From: Halothiobacillus neapolitanus
GTDB taxonomy: Bacteria > Pseudomonadota > Gammaproteobacteria > Halothiobacillales > Halothiobacillaceae
Assembly: GCA_020722165.1 (NCBI GenBank)
Contig: DYLI01000007.1
Coordinates: 1 to 28,380 of the forward strand
DNA: 28,380 bases
Direction of reading: 5' to 3'
Shown here one piece after another: positions 1 through 8,886 of the stretch; position 1 is the first letter of the stretch; each line of letters starts with the position of its first letter. Below the pieces are notes generated by a model, which did no database searches, was not told where the DNA came from, and saw nothing but the letters and a program-made list of their open reading frames with translations. Position numbers and translations under genes: made by a program.

Positions 1-3000
1 GAGTCCAGTTTGAGTGCGACCGAGCAGCGTCAGCTTGAGGCGGTGCTGGATTACGGTCATGCGGGCTGTGCGCATTTTGAGGATGAGCTGCGCGTGGTGA
101 TTCCGCGCCCCGGAACGATTTCTCCGTGGGCATCCAAGGCGACGGATATTGCGCATAACTGCGGTTTGAGCATGATTCATCGCATTGAGCGCGGTGTGCT
201 TTACAGCGTGAAAACCAGCGACGGGCAGCCGCTCAGCCACGGGCAGCGTGCAGTGTTGGATGCGGCGTTGCATGATCGGATGACGGAAACGGTGTTGTCT
301 GCGCTGGACGATGCCGCAGTGTTGTTTCATGTGACTGAGCCCAAGCCCTTGCGCACGGTGGATGTGCTCGGCGGTGGTCGTCCGCCCTTGGCGCAGGCCA
401 ATCAGGATTGGGGGTTGGCGCTGTCCGACGACGAAATTGATTATCTGGTGGAAAATTTCCAGAACCTTGAGCGCAATCCCTCGGATGTCGAGTTGATGAT
501 GTTTGCGCAGGCCAATTCGGAGCATTGCCGTCACAAGATTTTCAATGCCGATTGGGTGATTGACGGCCAAGCGCAGGCCAAGAGTCTGTTCGGCATGATT
601 CGCAATACCTACCATCACGCGCCGCAGGGCATTTTGTCTGCCTACAAGGACAATGCTTCGGTGATTGAGGGCGCGCGGGGCGGGCGTTTTTTCCCGGACG
701 CAGATGGCGTGTACCGCGCGCATGAAGAAGATATTCATATTTTGATGAAGGTGGAGACGCATAACCATCCGACCGCGATTTCGCCGTTTCCGGGCGCGGC
801 GACCGGCTCGGGCGGCGAGATTCGCGACGAGGGCGCGACTGGGCGCGGCAGTAAGCCGAAGGCGGGCTTGGGCGGCTTTTCGGTATCGAATCTGCGCATT
901 CCGGGTGCGGAGCAGCCTTGGGAAAAAGATCACGGCAAGCCGGAGCGCATTGTTTCGGCGCTCGATATTATGATCGACGGCCCACTGGGTTCGGCGGCCT
1001 TTAATAATGAGTTTGGTCGCCCAAATATCTGCGGCTATTTCCGTACCTATGAGCAGGAAGTTCCCTCGGCGGCGGGCACGTCCCTGCGTGGTTATCACAA
1101 GCCGATTATGATTGCCGGGGGTGTGGGTAATATCCGTGCCGATCATGTGGAGAAAAATATTATTGCCGAGGGCGATTTGCTGATTGTGCTCGGTGGCCCG
1201 GCCATGCTGATTGGTTTGGGTGGCGGTGCGGCATCGTCGGTGGCTTCGGGCGCGTCGGCTTTTGATCTGGATTTTGCCTCGGTACAACGCGGCAACCCGG
1301 AAATGGAGCGCCGCTGTCAGGAAGTGATCGACCGTTGCTGGGCGCTGGGTGATGCGAATCCGATTGTGTCGATTCATGACGTGGGTGCGGGTGGTATTTC
1401 CAATGCTTTCCCGGAGTTGGTCAACGATGCCGGGCGCGGTGCGTCATTTGAGCTGCGCGCCGTGCCGAACGATGAGCCGGGCATGTCGCCAATGGAAATC
1501 TGGAGCAATGAATCGCAGGAACGCTATGTGCTGGCAATTCATCCAGAAAGTCTGGAGTTGTTCCAAGGCTTGTGCGAGCGCGAGCGTGCGCCGTTTGCCG
1601 TGGTGGGCACGGCGACGGCAAAACAGCATTTAATGCTTGGGGATGCGTATTTTGAAAATACGCCGGTGGATTTGCCGATGGATGTTTTGCTGGGCAAGCC
1701 GCCCAAGATGCTGCGCGATATAAAGCATCTGAGTTTCCAGCGTCCATCGCTTGATTTTTCGGGTGTGAGTTTGCGCGAGGCTGTGTACCGCGTGCTGCGG
1801 CTACCCACGGTGGCGAACAAGAGTTTCCTGCTGACCATTGGCGACCGCAGCATCACCGGCATGGTGGCGCGCGACCCAATGGTCGGCCCGTGGCAGGTTC
1901 CGGTGGCGGATGTGGCGGTGACGGCGGTGGCGCTGGACTCGGTGTTGGGCGAGGCGATGAGCATGGGCGAGCGCACGCCGCTGGCACTGATTGATGGTCC
2001 GGCTTCGGGGCGTATGGCTGTGGCTGAGGCGATTACCAATATCGCGGCCGCGCCGATTGCCAAGCTGTCCGATATTCGTTTGTCGGCTAACTGGATGGCG
2101 GCGGCGGGTGCGCCGGGGGAAGATGCCGCGCTATTCGATACCGTTAAGGCGGTGGGCGAGGAGCTTTGTCCGCAACTTGGCATTGCGATTCCGGTGGGTA
2201 AAGATTCGCTATCGATGAAGACGGTGTGGGAGCAGGGCGGCAAGAAGCGTGAGATGACTGCGCCGCTGTCGTTGATTATCAGCGCGTTTGCGCCGGTGAG
2301 TGATATTCGCCATGTATTGACCCCGGAACTGCGTCTGGATGCGGGCGATACCGATTTGCTTTTGATTGATTTGGGCAAGGGGCAGCAGCGTTTGGGCGCG
2401 TCCTGCCTGGCGCAGGTGTATGCGCAGGTAGGCGATGTGGCGCCCGATTTGGATGATGCGCATGCGCTGAAAGCGTTTTTTGCTGTGATTCAGAATTTGA
2501 ATGCGGATCGCCTGCTCTTGGCTTATCACGACCGTTCGGATGGCGGCTTGTTCGTGACCTTGGCGGAAATGGCGTTTGCCGCGCATTGCGGTCTGGATAT
2601 TTCGCTGGATGTGCTGGGTGATGACAGCTTGGCGGCCTTGTTTGCCGAAGAGTTGGGTGCGGTGGTACAGGTGCGGCATTGCGATACCGATAGCGTGTTG
2701 ATGGCCTTACGCGAGGCCGGTTTGGGCGCACACAGCCATGTCATCGGCACATTGCGCGAGGATGATCGCCTGCTGTTCAAGCAGCATGGCAAGCTGGTAT
2801 TGGATGAGTCGCGGGTTGATCTGCAATGCGCTTGGTCGGAAACCAGTTTTCAGATTCAGCGTTTGCGCGACAATCCCGAATGCGCGCAAGAGGAGTTCGA
2901 TAACCTGTTGGATGCGGCTGACCCCGGCCTGTTTGTCGAGTTGACCTACCCGATGGACGCCGATGTTGCCGCGCCTTATATCGCCACGGGTGTGCGTCCG

Positions 3001-3768
3001 CGTGTCGCCGTGCTGCGCGAGCAGGGCGTGAATGGGCAGCTTGAAATGGCGGCGGCCTTTACCCGCGCCGGATTCGATGCGGTGGATGTTCACATGAGCG
3101 ACATCATCGAAGGACGCATTATGCTGGATGAATTCAAAGGGCTGGTGGCTTGCGGCGGGTTCTCATATGGCGACGTGCTCGGTGCGGGCGGTGGTTGGGC
3201 GAAGTCGATTCGTTACAATCCGCGTGCGCTGGAACAATTCAATGAATTTTTTGTGCGCCAGGATGTGTTCGGTTTGGGCGTGTGCAATGGCTGTCAGATG
3301 CTCTCCCAACTGGCGGATGTGATTCCCGGTGCAGCCCACTGGCCGCGTTTCATGCGTAACCGTTCCGAGCAGTTCGAGGCGCGTGTGGCGATGGTGGAGG
3401 TGATGGATTCACCGTCGATCTTCCTTGCCGGTATGGCAGGTTCCAAAATGCCGATTGCGGTGGCGCATGGCGAAGGGCGGATTGAATTTGCCGCAGGTGT
3501 CGATGCCGAAGCGGTGGCGGAAGGCGGGTTGGTGGCGCTGCGCTATGTCGATCATTACGGTCAGGCAACGGAACATTATCCGCAAAATCCGAATGGCTCG
3601 GCGCATGGCATGACCGGGTTTACCACCGACGATGGTCGTTTCACGATTATGATGCCGCATCCCGAGCGCGTGTATCGTGCCGTGCAGCATTCATGGAGGC
3701 CGCAAGGCTGGGGTGAGGATGGTTCCTGGATGCGCATGTTCCGCAATGCGCGGGTATGGGTGGGTTAA
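1..3768 (+). CDS. purL: Phosphoribosylformylglycinamidine synthase, 5' partial
   Basis: This enzyme makes FGAM from FGAR, glutamine and ATP in step 4 of cytosolic purine synthesis. The reading frame is open from base 1. The first visible residues align with about residue 45-50 of the E. coli protein, so roughly 40 N-terminal residues lie outside the window; the TTG at position 10 is not the true start. With that allowance the length fits the large single-chain form (about 1295 residues). The N-terminal part holds the conserved RPGTISPWASKATDIAHNCG block, followed by the ATP-binding AIRS-like region (KVETHNHPTAISPFPGAATG). The C-terminal glutamine amidotransferase domain carries the nucleophile Cys in GVCNGCQM (codon 3283-3285), HGEGR and the MPHPERVYR histidine/glutamate motif. 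A palindromic repeat lies just downstream. Nothing looks damaged. Confidence 0.97.
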   Translation, partial: ESSLSATEQRQLEAVLDYGHAGCAHFEDELRVVIPRPGTISPWASKATDIAHNCGLSMIHRIERGVLYSVKTSDGQPLSHGQRAVLDAALHDRMTETVLSALDDAAVLFHVTEPKPLRTVDVLGGGRPPLAQANQDWGLALSDDEIDYLVENFQNLERNPSDVELMMFAQANSEHCRHKIFNADWVIDGQAQAKSLFGMIRNTYHHAPQGILSAYKDNASVIEGARGGRFFPDADGVYRAHEEDIHILMKVETHNHPTAISPFPGAATGSGGEIRDEGATGRGSKPKAGLGGFSVSNLRIPGAEQPWEKDHGKPERIVSALDIMIDGPLGSAAFNNEFGRPNICGYFRTYEQEVPSAAGTSLRGYHKPIMIAGGVGNIRADHVEKNIIAEGDLLIVLGGPAMLIGLGGGAASSVASGASAFDLDFASVQRGNPEMERRCQEVIDRCWALGDANPIVSIHDVGAGGISNAFPELVNDAGRGASFELRAVPNDEPGMSPMEIWSNESQERYVLAIHPESLELFQGLCERERAPFAVVGTATAKQHLMLGDAYFENTPVDLPMDVLLGKPPKMLRDIKHLSFQRPSLDFSGVSLREAVYRVLRLPTVANKSFLLTIGDRSITGMVARDPMVGPWQVPVADVAVTAVALDSVLGEAMSMGERTPLALIDGPASGRMAVAEAITNIAAAPIAKLSDIRLSANWMAAAGAPGEDAALFDTVKAVGEELCPQLGIAIPVGKDSLSMKTVWEQGGKKREMTAPLSLIISAFAPVSDIRHVLTPELRLDAGDTDLLLIDLGKGQQRLGASCLAQVYAQVGDVAPDLDDAHALKAFFAVIQNLNADRLLLAYHDRSDGGLFVTLAEMAFAAHCGLDISLDVLGDDSLAALFAEELGAVVQVRHCDTDSVLMALREAGLGAHSHVIGTLREDDRLLFKQHGKLVLDESRVDLQCAWSETSFQIQRLRDNPECAQEEFDNLLDAADPGLFVELTYPMDADVAAPYIATGVRPRVAVLREQGVNGQLEMAAAFTRAGFDAVDVHMSDIIEGRIMLDEFKGLVACGGFSYGDVLGAGGGWAKSIRYNPRALEQFNEFFVRQDVFGLGVCNGCQMLSQLADVIPGAAHWPRFMRNRSEQFEARVAMVEVMDSPSIFLAGMAGSKMPIAVAHGEGRIEFAAGVDAEAVAEGGLVALRYVDHYGQATEHYPQNPNGSAHGMTGFTTDDGRFTIMMPHPERVYRAVQHSWRPQGWGEDGSWMRMFRNARVWVG

Positions 3769-3784
3769 TTGCCGATTGGTTTCC

Positions 3785-3840
3785 GTAGGGTGCGCCGTGC
3801 GCACCATCAAGCATATATTGGTGCGCATGGCGCACCCTAC
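3785..3840. repeat. Dispersed palindromic repeat (GTAGGGTGCGCC family)
   Basis: Two 21-base arms (3785-3805 and 3820-3840) are inverted repeats with 20 of 21 positions matching and a 14-base loop. Each arm begins GTAGGGTGCGCC and ends in GTGCGCACC or its one-base variant. Similar GTAGGGTGCGC...GCGCACCCTAC elements are, from general knowledge, widely scattered between genes of many gammaproteobacteria. The element fills most of the 88-base purL-accA gap. It could fold into a strong hairpin that protects or ends the purL transcript, but no T-run follows it, so it is not a classical intrinsic terminator. Confidence 0.85.
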
Positions 3841-3856
3841 AATTTGGAATAGATGA

Positions 3857-4819
3857 ATGAACCCGAATTATCTTGATTTTGAACAACCCATTGCCGACCT
3901 AGAGGCAAAAATCAGCGAATTGCGCTTAATGGGGAATGACAGCAACCTGAATCTGGCCGATGAGATTGAGCGTTTGCAGGCCAAGTCAGGCCAGTTGACG
4001 CGCTCGATTTTCAGCAAGCTGAGTGCCTGGCAGGTGTCGCAAATGGCGCGCCATCCGCAGCGCCCCTACACCCTGGATTACGTCAAGCATGTGATGACCG
4101 ATTTTGTTGAGCTGCATGGCGACCGTGCGTTTGCTGACGATGCGGCGCTGGTGGGTGGCCTGGCGCGGATTGATGGTCGTCCGCTGATGGTGATTGGCCA
4201 TCAAAAAGGGCGTGATACCCGCGAGCGTTCACGGCGCAATTTCGGCATGCCGCGCCCCGAAGGCTATCGCAAAGCCAAGCGTCTGATGGAAACGGCGGCG
4301 CGCTTCAAATTGCCGGTGTTGACCCTGATCGACACGCCGGGCGCGTTTCCGGGCATGGATGCGGAAGAGCGTGGCCAGAGTGAAGCGATTGCGCGCAATC
4401 TGTTTGTCATGGCCGATCTGCCCACCCCGATTGTCAGTATGGTGATTGGCGAGGGCGGCTCAGGCGGCGCGTTAGCCATCGGCGTGAGCGATCATCTGAT
4501 GATGTTGCGTTACAGCACTTATTCGGTGATCTCGCCCGAAGGTTGCGCGGCCATTTTGTGGAAAGATGCGGCTAAAGCGCCGGATGCGGCTGAGGCCTTG
4601 GGCATTACCGCGCCGCGCCTCAAGGAGCTGAACCTAGTGGATGAAGTGATTGAAGAGCCGGAAGGTGGTGCGCATCGGGATTTGGCGACGCATATGCAAA
4701 CGGTCAAGGCTGCCATTCTGTGCGCACTGGATCAAACCGAAGCCATGCCGCTGGAGCGCTTATTGGAGCGGCGTTATTTACGCCTAATGTCCATGGGGCA
4801 GTTCAGCGAAAAGGCTTAA
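3857..4819 (+). CDS. accA: Acetyl-CoA carboxylase carboxyltransferase subunit alpha
   Basis: AccA pairs with AccD to transfer the carboxyl group from biotin to acetyl-CoA, giving malonyl-CoA for fatty-acid synthesis in the cytosol. The 320-residue product matches the usual length (319 in E. coli) and begins with the typical LDFEQPIADLEAKI segment. The crotonase-fold core shows GAFPGMDAEERGQSEAIA, GEGGSGGALAIG and ISPEGCAAILWKDAAKAPDAA, which shape the CoA and carboxybiotin sites. The ATG at 3857 was chosen because it matches the family N-terminus and has GGAA a few bases upstream; an ATG at 3853 is in another frame. tilS follows after 16 bases, so the two are probably co-transcribed. In many gammaproteobacteria accA lies near dnaE and tilS; here purL is upstream instead. 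Confidence 0.97.
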   Translation: MNPNYLDFEQPIADLEAKISELRLMGNDSNLNLADEIERLQAKSGQLTRSIFSKLSAWQVSQMARHPQRPYTLDYVKHVMTDFVELHGDRAFADDAALVGGLARIDGRPLMVIGHQKGRDTRERSRRNFGMPRPEGYRKAKRLMETAARFKLPVLTLIDTPGAFPGMDAEERGQSEAIARNLFVMADLPTPIVSMVIGEGGSGGALAIGVSDHLMMLRYSTYSVISPEGCAAILWKDAAKAPDAAEALGITAPRLKELNLVDEVIEEPEGGAHRDLATHMQTVKAAILCALDQTEAMPLERLLERRYLRLMSMGQFSEKA

Positions 4820-4835
4820 AGCGCGCGCATGAGCC

Positions 4836-6194
4836 ATGTTTTTAAGCATGGATAGCTGGTTTTCGGATATTCTGGCGGCCATCCCCGTGCATTTACGCAA
4901 GCGTCGCTTGCATTTGGCGTTTAGCGGCGGCTTGGATTCCACGGTTTTATTGCATGGTTTGCTTGCCTTACAGCGCGCAGGCGAGCTGGGTGAGCTGGGT
5001 TTGCTGCATGTGCATCATGGTTTGCTGCCTGAAGCCGATGCTTGGGCGGAACGTGCGCAAGGCTTTGGGTATGAATTTGGCCTGCCGGTGCAGGTCTTGC
5101 GGGTGACGGTTGATCGGCAGGCTGGGCAGGGGGTCGAGGCCGCAGCGCGGGAGGCGCGCTATCAAGCTTTTGCCGCAGTGATGGCGGCAGGCGATGTGTT
5201 ATTGACGGCGCATCATTTGGATGACCAGGCCGAAACGTTCATGTTGCAACTGATGCGCGGGGCTGGGGTGCGCGGCTTGTCGGCCATGCCTGTACTTCAG
5301 CCATTTTCTTTAGTGCATGGGACAGCTTGGCATCTGCGTCCGCTTCTGCACGCCACACGATTGGATTTGCAGCAGTGGGCCGTACAGATGGGTTTGACCT
5401 GGGTGGACGACCCCAGCAATACCGACATACGCATGGCGCGCAATCTCGTGCGGCATGAGGTGTTGCCGCGTTTACAACAACACTGGCCGCAAGCCACGCA
5501 AACCTTGGCGCGTTGTGCCGAGCGCATGGCATTGAGCGAGAGTTTGTTGCTTGATTTGGCGCGGCTTGATCTTGAGGACGCTCGTGCTGAGGGCGCGCAT
5601 TGTTTGTCTGTCGTTGCGTTGCAGCGTTTGAGTGTGCCGCGCAGGGAAAATGCAGTGCGTGGTTGGTTGTTAGAATTGGGGTTGCCTTCGCCGCCTGCGG
5701 CGCGTTTGCATGAATTGGGTCGGGTGTTGGATGCGCGCGCAGATGCTCTGCCGAAACTGGCTTGGCCGGGTGGCATTTTGCGACGTTGGCGGGACAGTTT
5801 GTATGCTGCGCCTGACGAGAATGAAGCTGTTATGTCTTGGCCGAGCTGTGACTGGTTGTTGCAACAGCCGCTGGCTTTGCCTGATCTGTCATTGCGTTTG
5901 GTCGTGTCACATGAGCATGGCCGTGGTCTAAAAACTGAGCTTTTGCAGCATGGCGTGCGCGTGTGTGTGCGTCACGCTGCGTCTCTACCTCCGCTGGCCT
6001 CGCGCGCAACGCTTACCAAACGCTTGCAAGAACTTGGCGTGCCGCCGTGGTTGCGCGGGCATCTGCCATTGATTTATCTGGATGATAAATTGATACAGAT
6101 CAGTGATTTATGGGTTCTCCCTGCCTGCCGCGCACATGTGCACGAGCGTGGTACAGTGATTAGCGTCGAACGCTTGGCCGGTGGTGTCATTTAA
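4836..6194 (+). CDS. tilS: tRNA(Ile)-lysidine synthase
   Basis: TilS attaches lysine to C34 of the CAU-anticodon tRNA-Ile, changing both its charging and its codon reading from AUG to AUA. The PP-loop ATP-binding signature SGGLDSTVLL sits at residues 30-39, followed by HVHHGL and the LLTAHHLDDQAETFMLQLMRGAG block of the N-type ATP pyrophosphatase fold. A substrate-binding middle domain follows, and the C-terminal TilS domain is recognisable from TKRLQELGVPPWLRGHLPLIYLDD near residues 390-415. The 452 residues are slightly longer than the 432 of E. coli. The start has no strong Shine-Dalgarno sequence; Met5 at 4848 is an alternative. The short gap from accA suggests an operon. Confidence 0.95.
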   Translation: MFLSMDSWFSDILAAIPVHLRKRRLHLAFSGGLDSTVLLHGLLALQRAGELGELGLLHVHHGLLPEADAWAERAQGFGYEFGLPVQVLRVTVDRQAGQGVEAAAREARYQAFAAVMAAGDVLLTAHHLDDQAETFMLQLMRGAGVRGLSAMPVLQPFSLVHGTAWHLRPLLHATRLDLQQWAVQMGLTWVDDPSNTDIRMARNLVRHEVLPRLQQHWPQATQTLARCAERMALSESLLLDLARLDLEDARAEGAHCLSVVALQRLSVPRRENAVRGWLLELGLPSPPAARLHELGRVLDARADALPKLAWPGGILRRWRDSLYAAPDENEAVMSWPSCDWLLQQPLALPDLSLRLVVSHEHGRGLKTELLQHGVRVCVRHAASLPPLASRATLTKRLQELGVPPWLRGHLPLIYLDDKLIQISDLWVLPACRAHVHERGTVISVERLAGGVI

Positions 6195-6203
6195 TTGCAA
6201 TAT

Positions 6204-6249
6204 TCCCTCGTGAAACTGTGTAAAGATTCAGTTTCACCTAGATGAGGGA
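6204..6249 (+). promoter_or_regulatory. Hairpin covering the glgP Shine-Dalgarno sequence
   Basis: A perfect 9-base inverted repeat, GTGAAACTG (6210-6218) and CAGTTTCAC (6229-6237), encloses a 10-base loop. Directly outside it TCCCTC (6204-6209) can pair with GAGGGA (6244-6249), leaving only a 6-base bulge (6238-6243) on one side. GAGGG at 6244-6248 is the glgP ribosome binding site, 6 bases before its ATG. In an RNA covering both arms, folding would hide that site. The same palindrome could instead be a protein operator or help end the accA-tilS transcript, but it has no T-run. Confidence 0.6.
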
Positions 6250-6254
6250 TCACC

Positions 6255-8813
6255 ATGACCTACTCGCTGTATTCCCTGGAAGTTCAACCCGTTATCCCTG
6301 CTGAATTGCAATGTCTGCACGATTTTGCAAATAACCTGGCCTATAGCTGGAGCCGCAAAATTCGCGGCTTATTTTTTAGAATGGATGCCGAGTTGTGGAC
6401 GGCCTGTGGTCATAATCCCAAGGTTTTCTTGCGCCGGGTGTCGCAAGAGCGCGTGGACGAGGCATTGGCCGATCCAAGTTATATGTTCGATTTGGATGAG
6501 GCGCGTGCGCAGGTTCGCCGTTATTTGGCTGACCCCATTCATCCACTGCTTGCGTCTAAACTCGATCCTAATAAGGATTTAATCGCTTATTTTTGTGCGG
6601 AATATGGCTTCCACGAAAGTTTTCCAATTTATTCGGGTGGCTTGGGTATTTTGGCCGGAGACCATTGCAAGGCGGCAAGTGACCTTGGTTTACCGTTTGT
6701 GGCCGTGGGGTTGCTCTATCGTGTGGGCTATTTCACGCAGACTTTTGATAAGGATGGGCATCAAATTGAAACCTCACTGCCGGTTGATTTTGCCGATCTT
6801 CCGGTCGAACCTGCGTTGAATGCTCGTGGTGAAGAAGTGATGTTTGCCTTGGATTATCCGGGGCGAAAAGTTCAGGTTAAGGTTTGGTTGGCAAAAATTG
6901 GTCGTGTGCGTCTATTTTTGCTGGACACCGATATCGAGGGCAACAGTGCGGAAGATCGTAAAATCACCTACCAGCTTTACGGCGGCGGGCGCGATATGCG
7001 CATCCAGCAAGAGATTTTGTTGGGAATAGGCGGCGTGCGCGCCTTGCGAGCTTTGGATTTGCAGCCTAATGTTTGGCACATGAATGAGGGGCATGCCTCG
7101 TTTATCGTGCTGGAACGTTGCCGTGAGTGGATGTCTCAGGGCTTAAATTTTCAGGCGGCGATGGAGTGCGTCGCAGCCAATGCGGTCTTTACCACTCATA
7201 CCCCTGTACCTGCTGGGCATGATGTTTTTGATGTGGGCTTGGTTGAGTATTACCTTGCCGATATGCGTAAAGCCCTTGGCTTGGGGTACGGCGAATTTAT
7301 GAGCTTGGGGGATTTAGCCGATACGCCGACGCATTTCAATATGACCACACTGGCTTTGCGCGGCTCGCGTATGCACAACGGGGTGAGCAAAATTCACGGT
7401 GAAGTGGCATCAGTCATGGAGCGGGCGCATTGGCCAGAGATCGAACCACAAGAAAACCCCATGGGGCACGTTACCAATGGAGTGCATGTGGGGACGTGGT
7501 TGGCGCGAGATTGGGCGAGTTTCTTCGATCAGCTCCAGCGTGATTGGCAAGAGCACTTGTGTGAGCGCGATTTTTGGGAGCATATGGTCGAAAAGATTCC
7601 TGATTTGCGTTATTGGAGTGTGCGTCAGTCACTCAAGCGGGAGATGCTTGATGACGTTGCTGAGCGTATAACGAGGCAATATCGCCGCACCGGGCGCAGT
7701 GAGACCATCTTGCACAAGGCTTTGAGCCTGATTGGGCAGTCTGAGACTGATATGTTGGTGGTGGGTTTTGCGCGCCGTTTTGCTACGTATAAGCGCGCGT
7801 TGTTGGTGTTTAGTGATTTGGATGCCTTGGCGCGCTTGGTGAATGACCCGCAGCGCCCGGTGGTATTCATTTTTGCGGGCAAAGCGCACCCTGCGGATGA
7901 ACCTGGGCAGGAGCTGATTCGGCGTATTTGGGAGATTTCACAACGACCTGAATTTTTAGGAAAAATTCTTCTAGTCGAAGGCTACGACATGGAGTTGGCG
8001 CGCAAACTTGTGACCGGAGTCGATGTGTGGCTCAACACGCCGGAATACCCGCTGGAAGCGAGCGGAACATCCGGGCAGAAAGTCGGTTTGAACGGTGGGT
8101 TGAATTTAAGCGTGCTGGATGGCTGGTGGGGCGAGGGCTTTGAAGGCGATAACGGCTGGGGCATCGTGCCGCATGGTGCCTCTTGTTCTGAGGACTATCG
8201 CAATGCGCAGGAATCGCGTGATTTGATTGATACGCTCACCCAAAGCGTGATTCCCATGTATTTTGCGCATGATCGCGGAAGCTATTCTAGTGCTTGGGTG
8301 CAGCGTTCCAAGGCTTCAATGGCCAGCATTCTGCCGCGCTTTAATAGTGAGCGCCAAGTTATTGATTATACTCACCAATTCTATGTCAAGGCCTTGCAAG
8401 ATGGGCGCAATCTCGATAGTAATCACGCCGAATTGGCCTGTGAGTTAGCGGATTGGAAGGCGCGTGTTCGGGCAAAATGGCACAAGATTACGGCAGAACG
8501 TCTTGATGTGCCGCCCGCCCATTTGATTTCTGGCCAAGCGCTTGAAATATTAGTGGCGGTGGATATCGATGGCCTATCGCCAGCGGATGTGCGGGTAGAG
8601 TGTCAATTTGGTCTGTTGGATTCAAATGGGCAGTTCGAGCTGTGCGCGCATTATTTATGTTCAGCAACCGAGCGTGATGCAATGGGTCGCCAGTTGTACG
8701 CACTGAAAATTGAGCCATCCATGCCAGGCTTGCAAAGCTATCGCCTGCGCTTGGCACCGTGGCATCCTGCATTGACCCATCCTTATGAAATGGGCTTTAT
8801 GCGCTGGTTGTAA
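6255..8813 (+). CDS. glgP: Alpha-glucan (glycogen) phosphorylase, DUF3417 type
   Basis: This GT35 enzyme removes glucose units from alpha-1,4-glucan with phosphate, releasing glucose-1-phosphate. The N-terminal 110 or so residues form the DUF3417 region (NNLAYSWSRKIRGLFFRMDAELW), typical of the short, non-classical phosphorylases of the TIGR02094 group rather than E. coli GlgP or MalP. The catalytic core shows YFCAEYGFHESFPIYSGGLG, WHMNEGHASF, TTHTPVPAGHDVF and GFARRFATYKRA. The PLP-binding site is GTSGQKVGLNGGLN, with the lysine at residue 609. The 852 residues fit that subgroup. The ATG follows GAGGG by 6 bases, and that site lies inside a hairpin. No other glycogen gene is nearby. It converges with der. 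Confidence 0.93.
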   Translation: MTYSLYSLEVQPVIPAELQCLHDFANNLAYSWSRKIRGLFFRMDAELWTACGHNPKVFLRRVSQERVDEALADPSYMFDLDEARAQVRRYLADPIHPLLASKLDPNKDLIAYFCAEYGFHESFPIYSGGLGILAGDHCKAASDLGLPFVAVGLLYRVGYFTQTFDKDGHQIETSLPVDFADLPVEPALNARGEEVMFALDYPGRKVQVKVWLAKIGRVRLFLLDTDIEGNSAEDRKITYQLYGGGRDMRIQQEILLGIGGVRALRALDLQPNVWHMNEGHASFIVLERCREWMSQGLNFQAAMECVAANAVFTTHTPVPAGHDVFDVGLVEYYLADMRKALGLGYGEFMSLGDLADTPTHFNMTTLALRGSRMHNGVSKIHGEVASVMERAHWPEIEPQENPMGHVTNGVHVGTWLARDWASFFDQLQRDWQEHLCERDFWEHMVEKIPDLRYWSVRQSLKREMLDDVAERITRQYRRTGRSETILHKALSLIGQSETDMLVVGFARRFATYKRALLVFSDLDALARLVNDPQRPVVFIFAGKAHPADEPGQELIRRIWEISQRPEFLGKILLVEGYDMELARKLVTGVDVWLNTPEYPLEASGTSGQKVGLNGGLNLSVLDGWWGEGFEGDNGWGIVPHGASCSEDYRNAQESRDLIDTLTQSVIPMYFAHDRGSYSSAWVQRSKASMASILPRFNSERQVIDYTHQFYVKALQDGRNLDSNHAELACELADWKARVRAKWHKITAERLDVPPAHLISGQALEILVAVDIDGLSPADVRVECQFGLLDSNGQFELCAHYLCSATERDAMGRQLYALKIEPSMPGLQSYRLRLAPWHPALTHPYEMGFMRWL

Positions 8814-8829
8814 ATACACGCGCTTAATG

Positions 8830-8855
8830 GGTGCTGGAATATTTATTTCAGCGCC
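8830..8855. terminator. Hairpin between convergent glgP and der
   Basis: The stem is 11 base pairs (8830-8840 with 8845-8855), including two G-T wobble pairs, with a 4-base ATTT loop. It lies in the 73-base gap between the stop codons of two converging genes, the expected place for a two-way terminator. Neither side has a clear T-run, so termination strength is uncertain. Confidence 0.45.
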
Positions 8856-8886
8856 GGTTAAGTCAAGCAGGATGAGGACAAATGTG

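Noticed and set aside
1539..2378. 279-codon open frame antisense to purL
   Set aside because: It lies wholly within conserved purL coding sequence, has no recognisable protein features and is explained by the codon bias of the opposite strand.
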